Origin: Ceraceosorus guamensis
Lineage: Eukaryota; Basidiomycota; Exobasidiomycetes; Ceraceosorales; Ceraceosoraceae
NCBI RefSeq assembly: GCF_003144195.1
Contig: NW_020290022.1
Coordinates: forward strand, 62,001 to 126,000
Reading direction: 5' to 3'
Length of the DNA: 64,000 nucleotides
Program-made: the position numbers and the translations under genes
Part shown: positions 54,801-64,000 of the stretch, piece by piece
Layout of the letters: each line of letters opens with the position of its first letter
Position numbering within the stretch: position 1 is the first letter of the stretch
Notes under the pieces: generated by a model
Database searches by the model: none
Seen by the model: the letters and a program-made list of their open reading frames with translations, nothing else
What the model was told of the DNA's origin: nothing

Positions 54801-57800
54801 CCTCCCAAGGTACGACGTATCTGAACAGCGTTGGGATGATCGCAGCTTCATTCTGGAGGCCCCCAGTCTGCGCACCAGCGCGGAAGTGGCTGATGCCCGT
54901 CTCTGTCTGTTTAGACCAGCGCAGATCGGATGCAGGGATGAGGATATGACTGCAAGAGAGCATGCCGAGACCCCCCACTTCCGTGGGCGAGTAGAAGACC
55001 GCAGGTGGGAATCTCGAAGGCATCTTCGAATTCAGACCCATCTTGACACGCGTCTGCGTCTTATTCTCGGCCTTGACGATGAGATCCAGAAGCTCTGTAG
55101 TAGAGATGACCGCTTCTCTGTAGTACGTCACCAGACCAATGATGAGGGTGTTCCACTTGTTGGCGATCTTTTGGAACGTGGTCGCACCAGCAGCCATGAG
55201 CACCTGGCGAACTCTGTTTTCGAAATGCTTGATGCCTTCTTCCGACACGCGAATGAATGCTTGACTAGTACGTTCGCCAGTAGCATTGTGAACAAGGCTC
55301 CAGACTCCCTCCCGATCCTCGTGCACATCGTTGGTGCGAATCTTGGGCAAAATGCGGACCTCGAAACCTTGCATGCTGAACAGCAAATTGGGATTGTCTT
55401 TGGAGTATACGCTCGCAAAAGTGTCATCCCACTCGATGGTGGTAAGAGCGCGAGGCAAGCGGTTCTTGATGTCCCAAAATACGGCGCGTCCAAGGTTGAC
55501 ATCGTGCTTGATGAGACGCATACGGCAGTCGCGAGGCCAGCACTTGCGGTTGTTGTAGCCGATCAAGTTGGTGTTGTTCGGATCTGGGTTCGCACTGAGG
55601 AAGCGCTGAATGAGATCTCGACTCTCGTCTGCATCGAAACGTAAGAGCATATGAATGCGGTCGACATATCGGGTATACATCCTGATGGGATGACGTGTCT
55701 CGGACTGAGTATCACGGAATTGCAAGAAGCCGTTGGGCATCTGAGGAGGACCGGCCATTTCTGAAGAACGCTGCAGACCCAGAATCAGTAAGTCAAGAAC
55801 CAGGCCCCAGTACTGGAAGACGAAACCGGAAAATTGGAGTCCGCGGATCAAGCCGTACGCATTGACGTGCGCCATGTCCTTGAAAACGATGGAGACGTTG
55901 TTCTTCGCCGTGATGTAGTCGGCCAAGTTGGAGTCCATGATGAGACGCAAAAGACGGTTGAGGAGCGTCAAGTCGATCTTCTCATACACCCTGCTCAGCG
56001 TCGTCTCCATGAGCACATTGCACTCCCCATTGCTCGTCTCCCAAATGTTCTCCAGATTGTTGATGCCGTTGCACCACTTGTACACTAATAAAGGCGGAGG
56101 CTCTTGATCGCTCGGCTTAATCCATGCCGGGAAGAGCTGCCGCTTGTCCGCCTCGTAGGACAGGTACTGGTCAAGATACGCATCAGTGATCTTCTCGATG
56201 GGCTCGATATCATACGTAGGAATGAGTTTTTCGTAGGTGTCAAAGAATTCCAGACCAACTTCCTTGAACGCACGCTGCGTTAGCATCAATCGCTTAATGC
56301 GCGCGAGAGTTTCGTGCGGGTTATCGAAGGCCTGTTCCACCAGGGCCAATTCTTCTCGCTGACTTTGGTTAAGGCGACCCTTGACACTGTAGGCCTCCTT
56401 TAGCTTTTCTAAAGCCAGCACGAGCAGCTTGGTGTCATGCTTGAAGTTAAGAGAGGGGAAAGGGATGGGCTGGAATCGACGGGATTCGAGCCAGTGCACG
56501 GTGGAAGTGTACACAGCGACGGCAGCCTCCGAGGTGATGTACGGTCCATCCTTGAGATACGAGTTCTGACGTTCTTGCTCAGCCTTGAGGTAGAGACGAG
56601 TGAGACGACCGAGGTTCTTTCGGGCAACCGTCTTGTCTACCGTAGCGCCTCGACGAATACGCTCGCGGTTGTAATGAGCCACAGAGGTCCACCAATCGCT
56701 CTTGTTCTTGATGTAGCGCAAAATCATATTCTCGATAGCGACGGGCATGCCGGGCACTTTCCAGGGAACGTTGGCTTTCCAGCATCTCCAAGCTTCGTTG
56801 AGATGGGACATGATTGTCTTGGCTTTGTTTTGCCTTAAGCCCTCGGGCGCGGAGTCCAGAATATCGTGCATGACGGCCGCACGCAATTCCAAGTCGAAGT
56901 GAGACTCGACTCTTTGTTTCGTGATGGTCGCGCTCTTGTTGCGATTGTTGCGCCCCTCGAACTGACGTGCGAGCAGATTGCCGAGCCATCGCTCGAGCAA
57001 GGGCGTGATGCCTCTCATAAAGTACATCCACACGCGCCAAGAAGGTGCCCAGAAGCCAACGCCAGGCCCCTTTCCGACCGGTCCACTGTTGAAGCGATGA
57101 TAGATCACGTGCTTGAGGTCCTTGCACGCTCGAATCTGACGCATGATGCGGTACTTGTATCGGTAAGCACCGGTCAGCTGTCCGACGTGGTTGAAAGTGA
57201 ATTGCAGAGCATCGGCGAGCTGGAAAGCATCGACATTTCCTAGTCGGAACATGACGTGCATGTCGACGACCAATTTGGTCAGGCGACCCAGCTCACGGAC
57301 AAGGTGGAAAGCGTTTCCGAAACGAGACTTCTTCCGCTCCTTTGTCGTTAATGTCTTGACTGGCTTCAAGTTGAGATTGTAATCTGCGAGGTCAGGCGTA
57401 AAGGTGTCAGCGCTAGCAAATAAGTACGAAAGCGCACCTGTAGCGCGGCTCACCAAGATGCAAATACCTGAAAAGCGAAGCAAGTCAGGGTTGGCAATGT
57501 CAGTGGAAGCCACCGGCGTCACTCGCAATCCTATATTACTCACGTCAAGCCCTTGCGGTGGATCATGAGCGACAACATATTGAAGCTCTGGCGTTCCACC
57601 TGCAGACCAGCCTCGACCCAGTCCAGCGTCGTCTGCTGAAAGAACTTTGTCCCTTTCAACTGTTTCAAGAGGTACTTCTTCGTGTGGGCTTGGGGTGGAC
57701 GAGTGTGCAGCGTGTTGGCGATCCATCGCTTGAGAAGCTTCTGATAGCTGACTCGCGTCTTGACCGGCAATCCCGCGGGAGAGTGCTCTTGCCACCAGCT

Positions 57801-59240
57801 CGAAATCAGCGGCACATCCAGCACGCGACGCGTACGACCACTTCTGAGGTTGTACGGAGCTGGCGCCCACCAGAGAGCGATTGCGTCGGTAGTGAGCTCA
57901 TTGGTGAGCGAATCTTCGTCCAAGAAGGGCTCAATGTCGTCAGGGAGAGAGAAGGCCATCTCGTCTGGAAGATCATCGTCGCCATCCACTCCCACGCCAA
58001 ACACTTCGTCCTCGTGGGAAAGCACTGGCTCCCCATCGTCGTACTCGGGACGGAAAGCGTCAGCGCTGGCTAAGCCGCGATTAGAGATGGGGTTGAGCAC
58101 GGGGTCAAAGTAGAATGTGGGCAGATCCGGGTCTTCTGGCCTAATGAACACATTCCTGGGCTCATGATATTCCCCAATGTGCACCGATCTGGGTCGTGGA
58201 TTGTATAGGTGCGGGAACGCCACACGATACTCTGTCCGGATCTGATGACGAATGATGACCTTTCGAATGTCATTGAACTCGTCCCAATCCGCATTGTCTT
58301 CTTCCGGGTCGTTGTACAGCGGTTCAAAGCGGGGACCGCCTGGAATGGCGACGTTGAGAGCCTTAGCCGTCAAGAAGGACTTCTTGTCGAAGAGGTAATG
58401 GTAGTTGGAATCGCCATTAGCGAAATCGCTGAGAAGCGTCTTGCCGATACGATGCAGCGCGGCCATCTGGGGCAGGTCAAGATTCCATGACTTGTAGCTG
58501 GGTCCGTTGACACGATTCAGATCTTCAATGAGAGGCTTGTTATCGTAAAACCAATCTATGATAGGAGCGTCTTCTTCCTCGTCCAACTCGAGCTGAATGG
58601 CTTCCATGGGTTCCACGTCGAGGAGATTGTCGCCATAGTCCAGTGGTGGCTCTTCATCGTCAAATGGCGGCAATCGCATGCGCTTGAAATGCCTTCTGTC
58701 ACGCTTTTCACGACGCTGTGCCAACCACATCGCTGCCCACTGCGCGTGATAGATGGGTTCGATGACTCTTGGAATGTCGTTGACGAACGAGATGGCACCG
58801 GTGATGTGATACAGAACCGGCACCTCGCGAACTTGTTCCCAAGGCATGGGGATGTTCTCTAGCAGCTTGTACATCGCGTGAGGTACGTACTTGAGAGCTC
58901 CAAGATGGACACGCTTGTCCGAGCGATATTTCCTGTTACTCATGTCACCATGCTCCTTGATGATTTTGCGAACATGTTCGGGAGGCAATTCCTGCTTGCC
59001 AGTGTCGATGATGCCCGTCTTGCCTTTCCTATCACCGTACCGTCTACTCTGGCTCTGAATCCATTTGCGCGACTTGGCTGCCAAGGCTTCGTCGGACAGC
59101 CTTGGGACTTCGCCGTTGACGCCATGACTGGGAGTGTGAGATGCTCCTGCAGGGAACCCAGGTGGGGGTCCAGCACTGGGGCCAGCACTACCACGGGGGC
59201 CGGTGGGCACTCCCACAAAACCTGGAGGAGGCCCAGACAT
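51829..59240 (-). CDS. PRP8: Spliceosome core factor Prp8, 2399 aa, four exons
   Basis: Exons are 59240-57544, 57467-57454 (14 bases), 57383-52942 and 52875-51829; phases close to 2400 codons. Seen: [40 protein letters not shown] and [20 protein letters not shown] near the N-terminus. The junctions across the microexon read [20 protein letters not shown]. Further on come [45 protein letters not shown] and, at the C-terminal Jab1/MPN part, [20 protein letters not shown] and [10 protein letters not shown]. Known: Prp8 is the U5 snRNP protein that cradles the catalytic RNA core; its RT-like, RNase H-like and Jab1/MPN domains control Brr2 and splicing. The length fits (human 2335, fission yeast 2363). 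Conservation is extreme, making exon boundaries unusually certain. It is divergent from the GID5 gene. Confidence 0.98.
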
Positions 59241-60619
59241 GTTGAGCTCCTGGTCTCCCTGGTTGCGGGGCCAATGAGAAAAGGGAGAAGAGACAGCAAG
59301 GCCGGCAAGCTCAGTAAGAGCTGGTTCGAGCGGAGGTGCAGAGGTAGGCTTGACCGCGTGGCCGACAGGCGCGACACCGACGAAGGCGTGTGGGAAGGGG
59401 AAGCTTTGAAGCTACTGCCGCAACGATGCAAGCTTATAGTCAGCGCGGCAGGGATGTTGGATGGTGTAGCAAGGAGCTCATTGCGTGTCGAAGAAGTGCG
59501 CCGGTATTGGTCTCGTCGTGAGTACCGTTGCAGCTTGTGAGTGGCGATTTCTGAAGTAGGTAAGACGCGAGCCACGTGCGCGTGGCAAGGGTCCCCAGAG
59601 TGGGACGCGTACGATGGGAGCTTTTTGCGTAGAGCCATGCAAGCGAAAGACTTGCCGGTGCAGCCAAGCGCAACCCCTTTGCTTCCCTTTTCCTCACTCA
59701 TTTCAACTCACAGCTTATTGTGGGTGCCAGCTTCAATACTTCCAAAGCTGCTCAGCACCTCTATCAGCTGATGTAAGATTACTCGTCAGAAGCTTCAACG
59801 GCGGTCTGGCATTTTCGTTCCAGCTGTTCTTTGTCTTGGCTCGTTCTGGAGGCCCAGCTGGAAGGAGCCGCGTCGAACATTCATGCACTCGCATTTGTTG
59901 CAGTCGCACTCGCCCTCACCACTCTCCCTCTCTCTCTCAGAGCGCTATGCTGCGCCTCGCCTTTCCGCATCGACTTTGCTCCTGCAGAGAGTCTGAGTAT
60001 GTGACTCGTGATCACTAATTATGAAACGCTATCCTCAATTTCATGATCATCTCATTCGCAGTCTTTTCATTGCTTTGCGTTTGCGTCCATCGTGCTGCTG
60101 CTGCATGAATAAGGGTGTGTGTGTGAATCTATCATCGCTCAAGGAGCGCGCGCGTCTTGCCTGCCCCTCCATGCATGGACCCCCCCGCCCTGGGTGACGA
60201 AAGAGACGCGCCGCATGCAGAAGTAATCCACGCGATCAGGGTACCGCGGTGCCGCACCGCGCCAGACGGCCTATCCTCTGCCGCGCGCGGATGTTGATTT
60301 GGCGGTCGAGGTGGTCAGAATTACAAACAATCCGGACGCATCGTGATGTATTCTGCAAGGTTGCGTTCCTGACGCTTCTGTCTTCATCTCCACTCACGAC
60401 TCTGTGCATCGCCACCGTCCTGTACTCACGCCTGCCAGCTTGGAGTACAAACGAGTCGTATAGGCGCTCCCTCTGCCTGCGCTGCCAAGCTTCAGTCTCG
60501 CACATCGACCACATTGGCCCTGGACGCAGCCGCCAGACTCGAGCCACTCGTCGACCCGCTTCTTGCTTTCACAGTCTCCCAGCTGACGAGCAGAGGCAGA
60601 ACGTCTGCTCTCATGCATC
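59241..60619. other. Divergent promoter region between PRP8 and GID5
   Basis: About 1.4 kb with no recognised gene. It contains one AGTCGTGAGT word at 60392-60401 and a C-run at 60181-60187. Open frames on both strands up to 135 codons show no family motif. Confidence 0.5.
60392..60401 (-). repeat. Dispersed intergenic word AGTCGTGAGT (copy 6)
   Basis: Exact copy as reverse complement, 219 bases upstream of the GID5 start. Confidence 0.6.
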
Positions 60620-60690
60620 ATGGCAGCCGCGATGCCCATCCCAGCGGATCCGGTAGAGCTCCGAAAGCTCCGCAATGCCGTCATAGGTAG
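60613..60690 (+). other. Upstream ORF overlapping the GID5 start
   Basis: An ATG seven bases before the GID5 ATG opens a 25-codon frame (MHHGSRDAHP...) that ends with TAG at 60688-60690, inside exon 1. Its -3 base is C (weak), while the main ATG has A at -3. It could modulate translation if the transcript begins upstream. Confidence 0.4.
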
Positions 60691-63600
60691 CCGCACGCGA
60701 AAGAGCACGCTGGTAGCAAAGGGTCAAACACCAAGGTGAGTGCTATCGAATGTGACGCGCTCCAGACGGGGATGCTAATTTCAGGACGCTGAGATGTTCC
60801 GTCTCATTACTCGACAGCTTGGTCGCCCTGCTCACGCCGCCGCAAGAGAACGAGTCTTCGGTCGAGGTCGTCAATCTGGCAGCCACGATCCTTGGTTCCC
60901 TTGCTAATTCGGCCACACCCGGGGTTCTGCTTGCTCTTCTCCGCGCTCGCCTACCTACTGCGCTACTCAGGGCACTTGGTGACTTGCCTAGCACACCGCA
61001 CCTCGCTTCACTCGAGGCCCTCTTGCGAGCTGTGCGATCAATGTGCGTCTGCGTAGCGGCATACGTCTCTCCAGGCGACAAGACGCGCTCTTCACCCAGA
61101 GGGCGATCGGTCAAGGAGCTAGAAGGCTGGAGTCTGGCTCAAGCCGGCTTTGCATCGGCGTCGAGCTCGACAGCTCCAGCTGGATCTTCAGCTAGTGCGC
61201 TTGACAGTCTGTCAGATGCGAGATCCGGTCTGAGCAGCAGCACCGGAAACACCTACACCTTTGACGGCTTGTCCCCCACACAAGAGCTTCATCTTCGTTG
61301 TCGTTTGGCCATCGATGAGCTGTTCGCACCCAGCAACCTGCATCTCTGGTTGTCCGCTTTGTTCATCAGTCCCACCCTTCCAAGTCGTGCTTCCACCGCC
61401 ACATCGGCCTTCTCTTCGGCTCCTCGATTAATTTCTTCCCACATCCGGCCCGGATCTGCAACGGCTGGCCCGACACGCATAGCCACGCCCGATGGAAGTC
61501 GAGCAGCTTCACGAGATCGTAGAGCAGCTGGAGAGAGCAGCACGAGCAGAGCCTTTAGCTTGGCACCTCCTCCTGCTTTACCTGTCGGCCTCGCCCCAAC
61601 ACTGACAGGCATGGACTCTTCCACCAGCTCCATGGAAGGCTCAGCAAATTCACATAGCGGAATGCTACAACCGGCGGACAGAACGCGCACGCTAGCCATA
61701 GTGGAGATGGTGTGCTCCATCATCTCTTCGTGCATCTGCATTCCTGGCCCTGCGCCTCCGAGTGGGGCCAGCCAGATTCACAGGGAGGTGGCAGATACGC
61801 CAGAGGACGAACTTGCAGCGCGGAGGACACGAGTATTGGACTTTCGACCAGACGACTCATTTGCAGCACAGCCCCCGCTTCGAGATGTCGTAGGCGCCAG
61901 GAAGGTTGTAGAAAGCGCCGCCTTTGAACAGATGCCCTATCATCAGGGTGGGGAGCGTTCTGCACGGCCGGAACGCGAGTTGTTTGCAAGTCTTGTGCAG
62001 CGCAGCAAAAGCTTGGATAGAACAAAGGACACAGGCAAAGCTCCAGAACGGCCCGACGACGAGCTGCCACAAGAGGATGTGACCATGACAGAGCCAAGCT
62101 TGGATGCTAGTGATGCTGGTCTAGTGGCCAAGCCGCGCAATACTCTCAACGTCTTGCTCGAGGCGGCGGAGTGTGGATTTGCGAAAACACAAGAAGTAGC
62201 CTTGTGGGCTTTGGCGGAGCTTTCCCGCGAAAATCGCCAGACCAGCTTCAGGCTCTTCAATTGCGTCACGCCTTCTGGCGCCATGCCGACCACACTACTG
62301 CTCAACCTTCGCAAGGAGACCTCTGCGCCTGTTCGATTGGCGGCGTTCAGCTGTCTCACGCACATAATCAAGGTGCATCCTTTCTCTCAACGCACGCACG
62401 AGTGTGTTCTTTCGACGCTCATCGACCTGACCGAGGAAACTGGCGAAGTGCAGATCACGGCCATGTTCACCTTTGCCAGATTGATATCGGACGATCCCGA
62501 TCTGCAAATGCTGGCGACGGAGCACTACGATATTATCAGACGCTTTGGTGGGTTCTTGGAGAAGACGAAAAGTGCCAACTCTGCTCCGTCTGCCGGACCG
62601 CAGTCTGGCGCGCCTAGAGACGAGCATCTCATACGATTGCGAGAAGCCGTCTTGACTGCCTTGGCAGCGCTAGCTTTCCAGCGCGACGAGATTCGAAGAG
62701 CGCTGGTGGATGCTACATCGCCCGCTCTTTTGCCACTCATTGTTCCCTCGCTCACCGCAACGGATTTGGGCATCCGAGTCGCTGCATGTCGCCTCGTCAG
62801 AGCTTTGAGTCGCAGCATCAGCATACTTAGAACATCTCTCGTGGACGCTGGAGTAGCAGAAAAGCTCATCGGCATGATCAAGGATGACAATGAGGATGCA
62901 GAAGTGAAGCAGCAAGCCACGGCGACGATCTGCAATCTGGTGTTGAAGTTCAGCCCAATGAAGCAGCTGCTTTTGGAGGAAGGAGGCATACAAAAGCTGG
63001 TCGAGCTGGCGCGAAGCCGGGAAGGAGGATCGACGAGATTGAATGCTCTTTGGGCCCTCAAGAACGTTCTCTACTCGTCTGAAACTGACACGAAGCGTAA
63101 TGTGATGAGCGCGCTCGGCTGGGATTATGTTGCTGCTTTGGCAGCGGATCGCAAGGACGAGGATCCGGCCGCTCAAGAACAAGCGTTGGCCATCATTCGA
63201 AACCTTGCGAGCAGTCGAGAGGAGGACATCGAGTTGACGTTGAGCGGCTTCGGCAAAGATGTGCTGTTGGACATTATCGAGCAGGTCATTTGGGAAAGGC
63301 ATGGTGATGTGATCACGGAGCAGGGCGCCTACATCATTGTCAACATTGCTACGGGCGCGGAAGCGCACAGGAGAGCCATCTTGGCTCGACCCAACATCCT
63401 CCAAACTCTTGTCAGACTCTTGGGACACGACGCTTCGGATTTGAGATTGGCGAGCGTGTGGGCTGCGCTCAACCTCACGCAGAAGATTCCGCAAGCTGTT
63501 GCATCTGCTGGTAGCAGCCCTACACGCGTGTTTGGCGGTGAGTGATTTCGCAAGCGCATGTGAGCGGAACACTGGCGCTGAGCCAGACTTGCTCCCTTCT

Positions 63601-63773
63601 GTGCGTATGGGGCAGACGACGTCTCGTCCGATGCGCTTCTTGCTCTTCGCAAAGTCGGCTTTGAAGAGCGTCTGAGAATTTTGATCGTGGACAAGGAACA
63701 CGACGTGTCGGGCAGGGCTAGAGACATGCTACACAGATTTGCCGCTTTCAAGCCTCCTGCAGCGCTCGTCTGA
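60620..63773 (+). CDS. GID5: ARMC8/Gid5-like armadillo protein of the GID (CTLH) ubiquitin ligase, 1008 aa, three exons
   Basis: Exons are 60620-60735, 60785-63537 and 63616-63773; donors GTGAGT, phases close to 1009 codons. Seen: an N-terminal VELRKLRNAVIGSRTRKSTL that resembles the start of ARMC8, then armadillo-type helices: SLVALLTPP, VNLAATILGSLANSA, EVALWALAELSRENRQTSFR, VRLAAFSCLTHIIKVHPF, RVAACRLVRALSRSISILRT, ATATICNLVLKFSPMKQLLL, LNALWALKNVLYSSET and ASVWAALNLTQKIP. Known: the block LVRALSRSxxxLRTSLVD...ATxCNLVLEFSPMK...GGI marks ARMC8/Vid28 (Gid5), the scaffold that places substrate receptors on the GID E3, which degrades gluconeogenic enzymes in yeast. A disordered insertion of about 200 residues (about 170-370), Ser/Ala-rich, separates the first repeats from the rest. 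Confidence 0.92.
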
Positions 63774-64000
63774 GCAGACATCGACTACTACTGCTCAGCG
63801 TCGCCAGGCCAGCTCTATGGTCCTTCTTTTGGCATTTGCAACTATTAAATCCGCAGGCCAGGTCGCCTAGCACCGCACAACTCGTCACACTTAGCAATTT
63901 CATCGTGTCTACTTGTAGAACTCTGCATGAACGCTTGTCGAAGACGCGGCTTTGCCTGGCCAGCTTGCAGCTCCTTGGTGCCCAGACTCTTGCGAAGTAG
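63774..64000. other. 3' flank of GID5, right edge of window
   Basis: Short sequence after the GID5 stop, AT-richer near 63840-63900. No feature is recognised. Confidence 0.5.

Noticed and set aside
53032-58073. Long plus-strand frames (up to about 250 codons) opposite PRP8
   Set aside because: They are shadows of the highly conserved PRP8 coding strand, have no family motif and would overlap it fully.
1-64000. Transposons, virus-like elements, CRISPR arrays or a secondary-metabolite cluster
   Set aside because: No transposase, reverse transcriptase, capsid, terminal repeats, spaced direct-repeat array or clustered biosynthetic genes were seen anywhere in the window.

Overview
The window is fungal nuclear DNA, most likely from a basidiomycete of the Ustilaginomycotina (smut-related) type. 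The evidence is compact intron-containing genes (mostly 70-140 bp introns), a very uniform GTGAGT splice donor, long disordered insertions in conserved proteins, a DUF6534-type membrane protein typical of Basidiomycota, and best-conserved parts matching fungal families. The species is not identifiable from the sequence alone. I modelled 16 protein genes. All coordinates are coding extents, and the exon boundaries were chosen so that reading phase closes across every splice junction.

Layout. 0.4-8.4 kb: COA6 (respiratory chain assembly, minus), ALG12 (N-glycan mannosyltransferase, plus, six exons), a small EutQ-like cupin (minus) and ASE1/MAP65 (spindle midzone bundler, minus). 9.5-20.0 kb: a 2015-aa Nud1/Cdc11-type spindle-pole scaffold (plus), then an ankyrin-FYVE-RING ubiquitin ligase (minus). 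20.8-28 kb: an FHIP/RAI16-like Hook-complex protein (plus), a secreted Gln-rich protein (minus) and a small two-exon LYR protein, SDHAF1 (minus). 28.6-34.3 kb: class II histone deacetylase HDA1 with a C-terminal Arb2 domain (plus), converging on a 443-aa conserved-looking orphan (minus). 36-46 kb: a DUF6534 membrane protein (minus), SUA5 (tRNA t6A synthesis, plus) and a four-TM protein with a long Q/Y/H-rich tail (minus). 49.7-63.8 kb: an amino acid permease (plus), PRP8 (spliceosome core, minus, with a 14-nt microexon) and an ARMC8/Gid5 armadillo protein of the GID/CTLH ubiquitin ligase (plus).

The genes do not form a cluster. They are mainly housekeeping functions (mitochondrial assembly, ER glycosylation, cell division, trafficking, chromatin, tRNA modification, splicing, protein turnover) arranged as divergent or convergent neighbours. 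Two gene-poor stretches (37.3-41.7 kb and 46.0-49.7 kb) hold most of the simple repeats and short palindromes. I saw no transposons, CRISPR arrays, rRNA, tRNA or recognisable metabolic gene cluster.

The most notable observations are the 14-nt PRP8 microexon, a GC-AG intron in ALG12, the three-domain ANK-FYVE-RING protein, SUA5 start-codon contexts suited to dual targeting, and two 10-base words (ATTCGTGATT and AGTCGTGAGT, sharing TCGTGA) that recur in the intergenic DNA. I did not find a clearly new biological system; the orphan proteins and the intergenic words are the best candidates for follow-up.
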